Assembly (NCBI RefSeq): GCF_022213065.1
Contig: NZ_JAKLJA010000010.1
Coordinates: 146,198-210,197, forward strand
Direction: 5' to 3'
DNA length: 64,000 nt
Source: Paraburkholderia tagetis
Lineage (GTDB): Bacteria; Pseudomonadota; Gammaproteobacteria; Burkholderiales; Burkholderiaceae
Positions 17,362 to 28,617 of the stretch are shown here, piece by piece; the stretch's first letter is position 1, and every line of letters starts with the position of its first letter. Both the position numbers and the translations under genes were made by a program. Below the pieces are notes generated by a model. The model was not told the DNA's origin. It worked only from the letters and a program-made list of their open reading frames with translations, and did no database searches.

Positions 17362-17778
17362 ATGAATATCGGCGAAGCGGCGCGCGAATCGGGCGTCACG
17401 GCAAAAATGATCCGTTACTACGAGAGCGTCGGCCTGCTCGCGCCGAAGGGGCGCACCGAGTCCGGCTACCGCGTTTACGGCATCCAGGAGGTGCACGCGC
17501 TGCGCTTTATCCGTCAGGCGCGGCGCCTGGGTTTTCTCGTCGACGATATCCGGCGCCTGCTCGCGCTCTGGCACGACCGCTCGCGCGCCAGCGCCGAGGT
17601 CAAGGCCATCGCGCTTCAGCACGTGGCCGAACTCGACCAGCGTATTGCCGAACTCACGCAGATGCGCGACACGCTCAAGCATCTGGCGGCCCATTGCCAT
17701 GGCGACGAGCGGCCGGACTGCCCAATCATCGAGCGGCTCGCCGACCTGACGCCGGAAGCGCACACCGTCGAGGCCTGA
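17362..17778 (+). CDS. cueR: Cu(I)-responsive MerR regulator CueR
   Basis: The 138-residue MerR-family activator senses Cu(I) (also Ag, Au) and switches on copper export genes. The HTH is MNIGEAARESGVTAKMIRYYE, followed by the dimerisation helix and the metal loop CHGDERPDC, whose two cysteines eight residues apart are the CueR ligands. The ATG at 17362 has AGGGGAG upstream. It is divergent from copZ, with the shared palindrome 32 bases upstream. Confidence 0.93.
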   Translation: MNIGEAARESGVTAKMIRYYESVGLLAPKGRTESGYRVYGIQEVHALRFIRQARRLGFLVDDIRRLLALWHDRSRASAEVKAIALQHVAELDQRIAELTQMRDTLKHLAAHCHGDERPDCPIIERLADLTPEAHTVEA

Positions 17779-17966
17779 GCGCACGAACGAGGCGAGGGCC
17801 GCGCGGCGCGGCGCCAGGAGGTGCAACCCGTGCAGGCAAATTGTCGCAACTTTTGCGGAGTGCTGCACAATTCTGGTGCATCGCAATGCATGATGCATGC
17901 AGACATGCCGAAGTCGCCGGAAATATACCGATAAATCATGCACTTGCCCCAAGCGTCCCGACGCAC

Positions 17967-17983
17967 CATTCCAGAATGGAATG
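17967..17983. repeat. Inverted repeat upstream of DUF3563 gene
   Basis: CATTCC-AGAAT-GGAATG, 6-base arms flanked by GCAC on both sides, sits in the 327-bp gap between cueR and the DUF3563 gene. TATAAT follows at 18027-18032 in CGTTATAATGCGG. It may be an operator; no factor can be named. Confidence 0.4.
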
Positions 17984-18105
17984 CACCGTATTCGATCAAT
18001 TCACTGGAAAAGTTTGGGGCAATCGTTATAATGCGGGTTATCCCTTACGAGGGTAATCCCTGATGCGAATCCACCGGGGATACACCAATCCTTGGAGAAC
18101 ACATC

Positions 18106-18252
18106 ATGTTTGCATACCTTCTCGAAAAGCTGAGCAACTGGCTCGAAACCGCTGAGCGTCAACGCCGCGAAACGTACCTCGCCTCGTCGGCCGACATCGT
18201 GCAACTCGAACAGCGTCTCCGCTCGCTCGAATCGCACGGCTACTCGCTGTAA
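18106..18252 (+). CDS. DUF3563 family small protein
   Basis: A 48-residue protein beginning MFAYLLEKLSNWLETAE, then a charged helix QRRETYLASSADIVQLEQR and ending ESHGYSL. This matches the small DUF3563 proteins common in Burkholderiales, whose function is unknown. GGAG lies eight bases before the ATG, a TATAAT box about 75 bases upstream, and a good terminator follows, so it is a complete monocistronic unit. It is short enough to be missed by automatic gene callers. Confidence 0.88.
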   Translation: MFAYLLEKLSNWLETAERQRRETYLASSADIVQLEQRLRSLESHGYSL

Positions 18253-18280
18253 GCAGTCCGCAGGTCCTCTGCACTGCCGC

Positions 18281-18309
18281 AAGCCCCGCATCTGGCGGGG
18301 CTTTGTTAT
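18281..18309 (+). terminator. Terminator after DUF3563 gene
   Basis: AAGCCCCGC pairs with GCGGGGCTT around ATCTG, followed by TGTTATTTC. It begins 28 bases after the stop. Confidence 0.85.
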
Positions 18310-18483
18310 TTCTGGGCCGGAATTCGATGCGCCGCGGTGCCCACGCGATGCAGTCTGAACCTTGCCATTGCGGTAAGGTAAAGACTTTTCTGCGACAAGC
18401 CGATAACGCTGTATGGGATCGGAGCGCAACGCGCTAACTCCGATCGACAAAACCATGGAGTCGCATTGATCGGGGGGGCGTTC

Positions 18484-18834
18484 ATGAAGTCAGGTCGTTT
18501 ATTCCGCCGCTCTTGTCCAGGACGGATGAGCCACGCGCCAGCGTTTGTCGGCGCGAGCGTCGTTCTGGCGATTGCGTTGACGAGCGCCGGCGCGCACGCG
18601 GGCGGGCAGCCATTGATTCTGGATACGCAGCGAGGAATCAGCGATGGCCAGCCGGGCATGGTGCTGCAAAACGCACCGCTTTCGTCTCAGCCGATGGTGC
18701 AGGCCCCGTCGTTGCCCACGCTGAATGGAACGGGCGCGGACGGCTCGCAGGTGCCGATCATCGTCGCGCCCTATGTGGAAGTGCCAGGTGGCGGAGGGCG
18801 GCCGCCGCGGCCGATGCCGAGGCCTTCGCCGTAA
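18484..18834 (+). CDS. Putative exported small protein, unknown function
   Basis: I do not recognise a domain. The 116 residues start with MKSGRLFRRS and a hydrophobic stretch (FVGASVVLAIALTSAGAHAG) that reads as a signal peptide with cleavage near residue 37-40. The mature part has a short motif region (LILDTQRGISDGQPGMVLQ) and a glycine/proline-rich tail ending RPMPRPSP. A run of Gs lies just upstream of the ATG at 18484; a TTG at 18466 would add six residues. An inverted repeat GATCGGAG/CTCCGATC spans 18418-18446. Likely periplasmic or surface. Confidence 0.6.
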   Translation: MKSGRLFRRSCPGRMSHAPAFVGASVVLAIALTSAGAHAGGQPLILDTQRGISDGQPGMVLQNAPLSSQPMVQAPSLPTLNGTGADGSQVPIIVAPYVEVPGGGGRPPRPMPRPSP

Positions 18835-18935
18835 CCTTCGCGGCAATCGCGGCAACAATACATGCCACCGCATAAAGGCGCCGCTTGCCGCGGCGCCGTC
18901 GCGCACCAGGCGCCGTCGCGTGGCCGAAGTGGATT

Positions 18936-19781
18936 TCAGTCGCCGCGCGATTCGATCTTGAACTGCGCGGCATCGTCCAGGCCGAGCGTCTTGACGAGCC
19001 ACGGCATGGCTTCTTTGAGGGTCGCCACGAGCGTGTAGGGCGGATTCAGGATGAACATGCCGCTGCCATACAGGCCGAAGCCGTCTTCGGGCGGACGGCT
19101 GACCGAGAGCGAGACGTGCAGCCAGTTCTTCTCCTGAAGGCGCTTCAACTGCTCGGGAAAGCGCTGCGACTCGGGCCGCGTGACCTGTGGATACCAGACC
19201 GCGTAAGTGCCAGTGGCAAAGCGCTTGAGCCCATCCTCCACACACGCGATGGTGCGTGCGTAGTCACGCTTGTCCTCGAATGACGGGTCGATCAGCACGA
19301 GCGCGCGGCGCGGCGGCGGGGGCAGCAGCGCCTTGATGCCGTCGAAGCCGTCGCCCGCATAGATCATCACGCGCCGGCCCGCATCGCGAAAACGGTGGCG
19401 CAGCACGTCGATCTCCGTGCTGTGCAGCTCGAATAGCCGCATGCGGTCCTGCTCGCGCATGAGCCGCCAGGCGAGATAGGGCGAGCCGGGATAGAAGCGC
19501 AACTCGCCGTCGGGATTGAGCGCCGCGACTTCGTCGACGTAGTCGGCGAGCATCGCTGGCAGATCGGAGCGGCCCCAGAGCTTGCCGATGCCGGTGTCGA
19601 ACTCGGCGTTCTTCGTGGCGTAGCCTTCACGCAGCGCATAGGCGCCTGCGCCCGCATGGGTGTCGATGTACCAGTACGCCTTGTCCTTCTTGCTGAGGTA
19701 TTGCAGAAGTTGCACCACGACGGCGTGCTTGAGGACATCGGCGTGATTGCCGGCGTGGAAGGCGTGACGGTAACTCAGCAT
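18936..19781 (-). CDS. rlmJ: 23S rRNA (adenine2030-N6)-methyltransferase RlmJ
   Basis: RlmJ methylates A2030 of 23S rRNA using S-adenosylmethionine. The 281 residues open with MLSYRHAFHAGNHADVLKH, the N-terminal signature of the family. They then show the SAM-binding region YIDTHAGAGAY and the catalytic DPSFEDK, the family's variant of the DPPY motif. Length agrees with E. coli RlmJ. It is a single gene on the minus strand. Confidence 0.95.
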   Translation of the reverse strand: MLSYRHAFHAGNHADVLKHAVVVQLLQYLSKKDKAYWYIDTHAGAGAYALREGYATKNAEFDTGIGKLWGRSDLPAMLADYVDEVAALNPDGELRFYPGSPYLAWRLMREQDRMRLFELHSTEIDVLRHRFRDAGRRVMIYAGDGFDGIKALLPPPPRRALVLIDPSFEDKRDYARTIACVEDGLKRFATGTYAVWYPQVTRPESQRFPEQLKRLQEKNWLHVSLSVSRPPEDGFGLYGSGMFILNPPYTLVATLKEAMPWLVKTLGLDDAAQFKIESRGD

Positions 19782-19956
19782 GATGGGGCGGACGCGAGGT
19801 CGGTGGCAATCGGAAACGCGGGCAAGCGCGTGCGGACTTGCACGAGCGCATTGTGCGATTGCAGATGATACGAAAACGGCGGCGCGTGTGCTTGCTTGTA
19901 CGTTTACCGGTACGTTTGCTCATACGTTCCGTTCGCACGCGCCGCGGATGAATCGC

Positions 19957-19986
19957 GCGGGCGGCCTGCTAATGCAGGCCGCCCGC
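19957..19986 (-). terminator. Strong GC hairpin downstream of the aldo/keto reductase
   Basis: GCGGGCGGCCTGC and GCAGGCCGCCCGC form a perfect 13-bp stem with a TAAT loop in the 353-bp gap before rlmJ. No T run follows in either direction, so termination is likely but not certain. The rest of the gap holds only short repeats such as GATGCACCG. Confidence 0.5.
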
Positions 19987-20134
19987 CGGCGAGGCCGCGT
20001 ATTGTACCGCCCCCGGCGTGGCGCCTGGTGCAGCGCCCGGTGCTTCGGCCCGATGCACCGACGATGCACCGCGCGATACCACCGATACACCAACACACCG
20101 GCATAATCGCCATGCGGCGCAGCCGGCAGCCGCC

Positions 20135-21106
20135 TCAATCGTAGCTGTCGCCGACGATCGCCTCGATCTTTTCCTTCACCTCCGGCGTGATCTTCTGGGC
20201 CACTTCGCGCGCCAGCATGTTTTCGCCGATCTGCTCAACGCGCGACGCGCCGGTAATCACCGTGCTCACCCGCGGATTCTTGAGAATCCACGCGAGCGCG
20301 AGCTGACCCACCGTGCAGCCCAGCTCCTTTGCGAAGTCCGCGAGCCTGCCGACGATATCGTTCTTGCCGGCATCCGTGACTTCCTTGCGCAGCCAGTCGT
20401 AGCCTTGCAATTGGGCGCGGCTGCCGGCGGGCATGCCACCGCGATACTTGCCCGTAAGTAGCCCCGAGGCCAGCGGGCTCCAGGTAGTGAGGCCGAGACC
20501 GATGTCCTCGTAGAGCCGCCGATATTCGTCTTCCACGCGGCGGCGGTGGAACAGGTTGTACTGCGGCTGCTCCATGACGGGCTTGTGAAGGTGATGCCGT
20601 TCCGCGATTTCCCACGCGGCGCGAATTTCCTCGGCGCTCCACTCCGAGGTGCCCCAATAGAGCGCCTTGCCCCGCGCAATCATATCGCTCATGGCCCAGA
20701 CGGTTTCCTCGACGGGCGTGTTCGGATCGGGACGATGGCAGAACACCAGGTCGACGTAGTCGAGCTGCAGCCGCTTGAGCGAGCCGTCGATGGCGTTCAT
20801 GAGGTACTTGCGGTTGAGCGTATGGTACTGGTTGGGCGCCTCGTTCAAGCCCCAGAAGAACTTGGTGGACACCACATAGCTCACGCGCGGCCAGGCGAGC
20901 TCCTTGAGCGCCTGGCCCATGATCTCCTCCGACTTGCCGCCCGCGTAGGCTTCAGCATTGTCGAAGAAGTTGACGCCCGCGTCGCGCGCGGCGGCAAGCG
21001 ATTCGCGCGCGAGATTGCGATCGACCTGATTGCCATAGGTGACCCACGAGCCGATGGACAGTTCGCTGACTTGCAGACCCGAGCGGCCCAGTCGCCGATA
21101 GTTCAT
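20135..21106 (-). CDS. Aldo/keto reductase, KCNAB/YghZ-like
   Basis: A 323-residue NADPH-dependent aldo/keto reductase of the AKR6-like group related to potassium-channel beta subunits and YghZ. The catalytic tetrad is visible: Asp and Tyr in [15 protein letters not shown], Lys in VVSTKFFWG, His in LVFCHRPDP. The C-terminal cofactor loop includes [11 protein letters not shown]. Such enzymes reduce aldehydes such as methylglyoxal; the true substrate cannot be read from sequence. It is monocistronic. Confidence 0.9.
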   Translation of the reverse strand: MNYRRLGRSGLQVSELSIGSWVTYGNQVDRNLARESLAAARDAGVNFFDNAEAYAGGKSEEIMGQALKELAWPRVSYVVSTKFFWGLNEAPNQYHTLNRKYLMNAIDGSLKRLQLDYVDLVFCHRPDPNTPVEETVWAMSDMIARGKALYWGTSEWSAEEIRAAWEIAERHHLHKPVMEQPQYNLFHRRRVEDEYRRLYEDIGLGLTTWSPLASGLLTGKYRGGMPAGSRAQLQGYDWLRKEVTDAGKNDIVGRLADFAKELGCTVGQLALAWILKNPRVSTVITGASRVEQIGENMLAREVAQKITPEVKEKIEAIVGDSYD

Positions 21107-21240
21107 GAACGCCTCCTTGTAGAGCGGCCAAACTTAGCATGATCCGCGCGCGTGTGCCGAGCACTCGCGGCATGGCACGAGCGGCCGACAAGCGGGTTGG
21201 GCAGCATGCGCCGGTGCACTGCGGCAAACGCGTGGCGAGG

Positions 21241-21273
21241 CATGGCAAGTGCATGGAAAGTGCATGGCAAGGG
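21241..21273. repeat. 11-bp tandem repeat, three copies
   Basis: CATGGCAAGTG, CATGGAAAGTG and CATGGCAAGGG follow one another in the gap upstream of the aldo/keto reductase. Confidence 0.85.
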
Positions 21274-21394
21274 CGCACGGCGCTGCCCGGCTCGATGTGC
21301 GCGGCGCACGGCTTCATGCACAATAGCGCGGTTGGCCGCGGCGCAACATCCGACCGAATGGCGTAGGCAATGTCTTAATCCTGGGTTTTAAGCC

Positions 21395-21420
21395 CGAGTC
21401 TTAAGCTCGAGTCTTAAGCT
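21395..21420. repeat. 13-bp tandem repeat, two copies
   Basis: CGAGTCTTAAGCT occurs twice without a gap, and degenerate relatives of GTCTTAA/TTTTAAGC precede it from 21372. It lies 65 bases before bdhA, in the likely promoter region. Confidence 0.9.
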
Positions 21421-21485
21421 ATTCGACAGATTTGACGGCGTGTGCGCGTCGAGGTCTCATTCCGTCTACTACCTGGAGGTGCTCG

Positions 21486-22289
21486 ATGTCGTCTCTCACT
21501 CTGAACACGAAGCTCGATGGCAAGGTCGCAGTCGTTACCGGCGCGGCCAGCGGCATCGGCAAGCAGATCGCGCTCACGCTCGCGCAGGCGGGCGCGGCGG
21601 TCGCCATCGCCGACCTCAACCAGAGCGGCGCCGACGCCGTGGCCGCGGAGATCAAGGGCGCGGGCGGCAAGGCTATCGGCGTGGCCATGGACGTCACCAG
21701 CGAAGAAGCCGTGAACCAGGGCATCGACCGTGTGGCGGCCGAGCTTGGCCCGGTCGACATCCTCGTCTCGAACGCCGGCATCCAGATCGTGAACCCGATC
21801 GAAAATTACGCGTTCTCCGACTGGAAAAAGATGCAGGCCATCCACGTGGACGGCGCATTCCTCACCACCAAGGCGGTCCTCAAGCACATGTACAAGGACG
21901 ATCGCGGCGGCGTCGTGATCTATATGGGTTCGGTGCACTCGCACGAAGCTTCGCCACTCAAGTCGGCTTACGTCGCGGCCAAGCATGCGCTGCTGGGCCT
22001 CGCGCGCGTGCTCGCCAAGGAAGGCGGCAAGCACAACGTGCGCTCGCACGTGGTCTGCCCCGGCTTCGTGCGCACGCCGCTGGTTGAAAAGCAGATTCCC
22101 GAGCAGGCGAAGGAGCTGGGCATCTCCGAGGAAGAAGTGGTCAAGCGCGTGATGCTGGGCGGCACCGTGGACGGCATCTTCACGACGGTCGAAGACGTGG
22201 CGCAGACGGTGCTGTTCCTCTCGGCGTTCCCGAGCGCGGCCTTCACCGGCCAGTCGTTCGTGGTGAGCCACGGCTGGTTCATGCAATAA
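21486..22289 (+). CDS. bdhA: 3-hydroxybutyrate dehydrogenase
   Basis: A short-chain dehydrogenase converting D-3-hydroxybutyrate to acetoacetate with NAD+, a step in polyhydroxybutyrate use. The 267 residues show [18 protein letters not shown], the catalytic serine in [14 protein letters not shown], and YVAAK. The C-terminal SHGWFMQ and the [10 protein letters not shown] block are typical of 3-HB dehydrogenases. GGAGG lies six bases before the ATG at 21486. A patatin gene follows after 15 bases on the same strand, suggesting an operon. Confidence 0.9.
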   Translation: MSSLTLNTKLDGKVAVVTGAASGIGKQIALTLAQAGAAVAIADLNQSGADAVAAEIKGAGGKAIGVAMDVTSEEAVNQGIDRVAAELGPVDILVSNAGIQIVNPIENYAFSDWKKMQAIHVDGAFLTTKAVLKHMYKDDRGGVVIYMGSVHSHEASPLKSAYVAAKHALLGLARVLAKEGGKHNVRSHVVCPGFVRTPLVEKQIPEQAKELGISEEEVVKRVMLGGTVDGIFTTVEDVAQTVLFLSAFPSAAFTGQSFVVSHGWFMQ

Positions 22290-22304
22290 CGCGGAGAGCC
22301 GGCC

Positions 22305-23717
22305 ATGGCGCAACGCAAGAAAGGGCAGGTCGAATCGAGCGCGGTCGGCGCAGAGGCGGGCTCGCGCACCGGCGCCGGGCTGCAGCAGTCCGATGCACAG
22401 CCTGGCATGCAGTCTGACGCGCGTTACAACGCGCAATCCGATGCACGGCCTGGCTCGCCGCCGGGCGCGAAGCCGGCTGCGCGGCCAGCCTCGCAATCAG
22501 CCGCGCAGCACACCCCCCGCGCCCAGCCGTTCGTCACGAGCTGCGCGAGCGAGTCCATGCAGTGGGAGACCATCGCGCTTACGCTGCAGGGCGGCGGCGC
22601 GCTGGGCGCCTACCAGGCGGGCGTCTATGAAGGCTTGTTCGAAGCCGGCATCGCGCCCAACTGGATCGCCGGCATCTCGATCGGCGCGCTCAACACGGCG
22701 CTGATCGCGGGCAATGCGCCCGAGCATCGCGTGGCGCGCCTGCGCGAGTTCTGGGAGACGATCTGCCAGCCTGCCTTCACGCCGCCATTGCCGGCCTTCA
22801 TCGAGCACGCCCTGTTCAACTCCGGCGACGCCATTCGCAAGACCTTCACGGCGATGCAGGCGGCGAGCGCGCTGGTCGAAGGCCAGAAGGGCTTCTTCGT
22901 GCCGCGCGTTCCGCCGCCGCTGCCGCAGGCGTCCGGGCATCCGGAGACGGCGAGCTACTACGACACGAAACCGCTCAAGGCCACGCTCGAGCGCTTGTGC
23001 GATTTCGATCGCATCAATTCGGGCGAGATTCGCGTGTCGCTCGGCGCCGTGAACGTGGGCACCGGCAATTTCGCCTATTTCGACAACACCACCACGAAGC
23101 TGCGGCCCGAGCATTTCATCGCCTCGGGGGCACTGCCGCCGGGTTTTGCGGCGGTGGAAATCGACGGCGAGTACTACTGGGACGGCGGGCTGATGTCGAA
23201 TACGCCGCTCTACGAGGTGATTCAGACTTCGCCTCGGCGTGACACGCTCGCGTTCCAGGTGGACCTCTGGAGCGCGCTTGGACCGGTGCCCGACAACATC
23301 ACCGACGTCCAGGGCCGCGTGAAGGACATTCAGTATTCGAGCCGCACGCGTCTCGTTACCGACATGCTTCAGCGCTCGCAGCGTTACCGGCACGTGTTGC
23401 GCGAGGTGCTGGATCGCGTGGCACCCGAGCATCGGGAGGACAAGTGGGTCAAGCTGGCTGACGAGCTCTCGTGCTCGAAAAAGTACAACGTGATCCACCT
23501 GATCTACCGGCAGAAGGAGTACGAGGGTCACTTCAAGGACTTCCAGTTCGGCATCTCGACGATGCGCGAACATTGGGCGAGCGGCTTGCATGACATTCGC
23601 GCGTCGCTCGCGCAGCCGGGCTGGCTCGACAAGCCCGACAATGACTCCGGCTTCGTCACGCATGACATCCATCGTGACAGCCGTGGACACGGCAACGACG
23701 GGGAGCATAGCGCCTAG
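22305..23717 (+). CDS. Patatin-like phospholipase with DUF3734-type C-terminus
   Basis: A 470-residue lipid acyl hydrolase. The first 80 residues are low complexity with imperfect repeats of QSDA(Q/R)PG. The patatin domain then shows the oxyanion loop GGGALGAYQAG, the nucleophile elbow GISIGALN (GXSXG) and the catalytic aspartate in DGGLMSNTP. The C-terminal 150 residues (from about RRDTLAFQVDLWSA) resemble the DUF3734 extension. It may attack membrane lipids, or polyhydroxybutyrate given the tight coupling to bdhA; that is inference. No signal peptide is seen, so it acts inside the cell. Confidence 0.88.
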   Translation: MAQRKKGQVESSAVGAEAGSRTGAGLQQSDAQPGMQSDARYNAQSDARPGSPPGAKPAARPASQSAAQHTPRAQPFVTSCASESMQWETIALTLQGGGALGAYQAGVYEGLFEAGIAPNWIAGISIGALNTALIAGNAPEHRVARLREFWETICQPAFTPPLPAFIEHALFNSGDAIRKTFTAMQAASALVEGQKGFFVPRVPPPLPQASGHPETASYYDTKPLKATLERLCDFDRINSGEIRVSLGAVNVGTGNFAYFDNTTTKLRPEHFIASGALPPGFAAVEIDGEYYWDGGLMSNTPLYEVIQTSPRRDTLAFQVDLWSALGPVPDNITDVQGRVKDIQYSSRTRLVTDMLQRSQRYRHVLREVLDRVAPEHREDKWVKLADELSCSKKYNVIHLIYRQKEYEGHFKDFQFGISTMREHWASGLHDIRASLAQPGWLDKPDNDSGFVTHDIHRDSRGHGNDGEHSA

Positions 23718-23805
23718 CGCAGCGCATAGTACCTGGCACCTGGCGACGTCTGGCGGGCATCGGCGTGCGATCGTTGCGCGGCAAGCGCGCTGCGCCTGGA
23801 AAAAC

Positions 23806-23842
23806 AAAAAGCGTCCGCTCTTTCGAGCGGACGCTTTTTTTC
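23806..23842. terminator. Bidirectional terminator
   Basis: AAAAAGCGTCCGCTC pairs with GAGCGGACGCTTTTTT around TTTC. With A and T runs on both sides it can serve both the patatin gene and the convergent aminotransferase. Confidence 0.93.
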
Positions 23843-23906
23843 GTGCTTCTTTTGCGGCAGAACGGCGCGCCGTCTTGCGGCAGCGCGCTCCGCTAGCGAA
23901 GACGCA

Positions 23907-25106
23907 TTACTTCAGCACTTGCGCCACAGCGGTAGCCACGGCGTCGAGATTGCGCGTGTTCAGCGCGGCCACGCAGATACGGCCCGTGCCCACGGCGTAG
24001 ATGCCGAACTCTTCGCGCAGGCGGTCGACTTGCGCTGCGGTCAGGCCCGAGTACGAGAACATGCCGCGCTGCACGTTGATGAAGTTGAAGTCGCGGTCCA
24101 CGCCCGCCGCCGTGAGACGCTCGACGAGGCCCGTGCGCATCGCGCGGATGCGGTTGCGCATTTCGCCAAGCTCGGTTTCCCACATCGCGCGCAGCTCGGT
24201 CGAGCCGAGGACGGCTGCGACCACCGAGCCGCCGTGCGTCGGCGGGTTCGAGTAGTTCGTGCGGATCACGCGCTTGAGTTGCGAGAGCACGCGCGCCGAC
24301 TCTTCCTTGCTGCTCGTGAGGATCGACAGCGCGCCCACGCGCTCGCCGTACAGCGAGAACGACTTCGAGAACGACGACGAAACAAACACGTTGAGTTCCG
24401 AAGCGGCGAAGAGGCGCACGACTTCGCCGTCTTCCGCGATGCCGTCGCCGAAGCCCTGGTAGGCGATATCGAGGAACGGCACCAGGCCTCGTGCCTTAAC
24501 GGTTTCGATCACCTGCTTCCACTGGTCGATGGTGAGGTCCACGCCAGTCGGGTTGTGGCAGCACGCGTGCAGCACGATGACGGTGCCCGCAGCGTAGCTG
24601 CTCAGCGCCGAAAGCATGCCTTCGAAGTTCACGCCGTTGGTTTGCGCGTCGTAGTACGGGTAGGCGACCACTTCGAAGCCTGCGCTTTCGAAGAGCGCAC
24701 GGTGGTTTTCCCAGCTCGGATCGCTGATCGCGACTTTGGCGTTCGGGTTCACGCGCTTCAAGAAGTCGGCGCCGATTTTCAGCGCGCCCGTGCCGCCCAA
24801 CGCCTGCGCCGTGACGACGCGGCCCGCTGCGATCAGCGGCGAGTCGTTGCCGAGCAGCAGCTTCTGCACAGCGGCGTCATAGGCGGCGAGGCCTTCGATG
24901 GGCAGGTAGCCGCGCGGCAGGCCGGCTTCGACGCGGGCCTTTTCCGCCTCGCGCACGGCGCGCAGCAGCGGAATCTTGCCTTCCTCGTTGGTGTACACGC
25001 CCACGCCGAGGTTCACCTTGGTCGCGCGCGTGTCGGCGTTATAGGCTTCGTTCAGACCCAGGATCGGGTCGCGAGGGGCGAGTTCGACAGCGGAAAAGAG
25101 GGACAT
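23907..25106 (-). CDS. Aromatic/aspartate aminotransferase (class I)
   Basis: The 399 residues are a class I PLP-dependent aminotransferase of the AspC/TyrB type, moving amino groups between aspartate or aromatic amino acids and 2-oxoglutarate. The start MSLFSAVELAPRDPILGLNE and the block SFSKSFSLYGERVG, containing the PLP lysine, are characteristic, as are TRATKVNLGVGVY and HACCHNPTGVDL. The ATG at 25106 is preferred; the frame is open 44 codons further without family similarity. Choice between tyrB and aspC is not possible by eye. Confidence 0.92.
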   Translation of the reverse strand: MSLFSAVELAPRDPILGLNEAYNADTRATKVNLGVGVYTNEEGKIPLLRAVREAEKARVEAGLPRGYLPIEGLAAYDAAVQKLLLGNDSPLIAAGRVVTAQALGGTGALKIGADFLKRVNPNAKVAISDPSWENHRALFESAGFEVVAYPYYDAQTNGVNFEGMLSALSSYAAGTVIVLHACCHNPTGVDLTIDQWKQVIETVKARGLVPFLDIAYQGFGDGIAEDGEVVRLFAASELNVFVSSSFSKSFSLYGERVGALSILTSSKEESARVLSQLKRVIRTNYSNPPTHGGSVVAAVLGSTELRAMWETELGEMRNRIRAMRTGLVERLTAAGVDRDFNFINVQRGMFSYSGLTAAQVDRLREEFGIYAVGTGRICVAALNTRNLDAVATAVAQVLK

Positions 25107-25532
25107 GATGATTCGGCAAAAGTGAGTGAGAAGCTCGGTGGGCCGCGCGCCGCGGGTAGTTCCAGGTTGCTTCAGGGTTGCTTCGATGCTCCTGGCATAC
25201 GCCGCCCCATCGGGCATTGGCGCCGGGCAGCCGGCCACGCAGCTCGCTATTGTAACGAATCCTCAGGCCGGTTTTTCGCCGACTGCGACGCCAACGGGGC
25301 CATTTTTGCGGCACGAACGGACGATTCCGGCCGGATGGCCTCGCGGTGCGCGGTCTTCCGTGCGCCCTGCGCGCATTGCCCGCGCATCGTCTGTGCACCG
25401 CGCGACCCTTGCAGCACCGGCCGCTCGCCCCATCTACGATAGAAGCCCGCCAGGGTCTGCCCAGGCTTGCCCATCGGCAAGATTCGGCAAAACGCTAAAA
25501 TAGTTTTTTGCTCCGCGCACAGGATGTCACCC

Positions 25533-27614
<2,082 letters not shown>

Positions 27615-27685
27615 GCCGCGGCTGGTCCGGCTTGGCCTGAGCCTCGTTGGGGTAGTGGCAAGGCCACACCAAGGTGGCAAGCATG

Positions 27686-27726
27686 AAAGGGCGCATGCGC
27701 ATGGATTTGCGCTTGCGCCTTTTTTG
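27686..27726 (+). terminator. Terminator after uvrB
   Basis: AAGGGCGCATGCGC pairs imperfectly with GCGCTTGCGCCTT across an eight-base loop and runs into TTTTTT. Confidence 0.75.
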
Positions 27727-27913
27727 CGCGTGCGCCTGGTCGCGCCGGCCGTTCGCGTGTGTTTCAGTGCGCGCCGGTAATGAAAATGCAAATAGAGACT
27801 GCGGCCTGCCGTAAGCAAGCGTTAATGAAACGTTGATAAAACCCTGTTGCAGTGAGGCTTTCCGCGCGTGGCGCTTTGTTCCGGGCCAATATCGGTGTTA
27901 AACTCCAAAATTA

Positions 27914-27942
27914 TTGAGAATTGTTCGCATTATCGTTATTAC
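27914..27942 (+). promoter_or_regulatory. Promoter with Fur box before ftrA
   Basis: TTGAGA at 27914-27919 and TATTAC at 27937-27942 are 17 bases apart. Between them GAGAATTGTTCGCATTATC (27916-27934) matches the 19-bp Fur consensus at about 13 positions, with a full ATTATC right half. This fits iron repression of the ftr operon. Confidence 0.65.
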
Positions 27943-27999
27943 GTAGATGTGCCGGGCATCTCGATTGTCATACCACTCATAAGAACACCAGGAGTTTCG

Positions 28000-28548
28000 A
28001 TGCGGATCCATTCTCTCTTGCGCGGCACTGTCGTCATGGCGGCCGCGAGCGCGGCGTTCGCGGCCCAGGCGGCCGAATACCCGATCGGTAAGCAGCAAAT
28101 CCAGGGCGGTATGGAAATCGGCGCGGTCTATCTGCAGCCGATCACGATGGAGCCGGAGGGCATGATGCGCAAGGCGGCGGATTCCGATATCCATCTGGAG
28201 TCGGACATCCACGCGGTCAAGAACAACCCGACGGGCTTCGCTGAAGGCGACTGGATGCCGTATCTGCAAGTTCACTACGAGCTGACCAAGCCGGGTTCGA
28301 GCTACGTGCAAAAGGGCGACCTGATGCCGATGGTCGCGAACGACGGCCCGCACTATGGCGATAACGTCAAGCTGGCCGGCCCGGGCAAATATCACCTGAA
28401 GCTGGTTGTCGACGCGCCGATGCAGACGGGCCACATGGCGTTCGGCCGTCACGTCGACAAGGAAACGGGCGTGGGCCCGTGGTTCAAGCCCATCACGCTC
28501 GAATACGATTTCCCGTTCGCGGGCATCGGCAAGAAGGGCGGCTACTAA
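28000..28548 (+). CDS. ftrA: Periplasmic iron-binding protein FtrA (P19/Tp34 family)
   Basis: The 182-residue P19-type protein binds ferrous iron (and often copper) in the periplasm and feeds the FtrC permease. A signal peptide (MRIHSLLRG... to AAFAAQA) is followed by YPIGKQQIQGGMEIGAVYLQPI, with the Met/Glu metal site, and later LMPMVANDGPHYGDNV and TGHMAFGRH. AGGAG lies six bases before the ATG. First of four collinear genes ftrABCD; a Fur-type promoter precedes it. Confidence 0.92.
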   Translation: MRIHSLLRGTVVMAAASAAFAAQAAEYPIGKQQIQGGMEIGAVYLQPITMEPEGMMRKAADSDIHLESDIHAVKNNPTGFAEGDWMPYLQVHYELTKPGSSYVQKGDLMPMVANDGPHYGDNVKLAGPGKYHLKLVVDAPMQTGHMAFGRHVDKETGVGPWFKPITLEYDFPFAGIGKKGGY

Positions 28549-28617
28549 AGCACGCGAATCTCTCGCACCGGGAAGCCGCGCAAGCGGCAGGCAGGACACA
28601 AGGAGCAGGTAAGACCG

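Noticed and set aside
25260..25532. LexA box before uvrB
   Set aside because: No CTGT-N8-ACAG or close variant is present in the upstream region.
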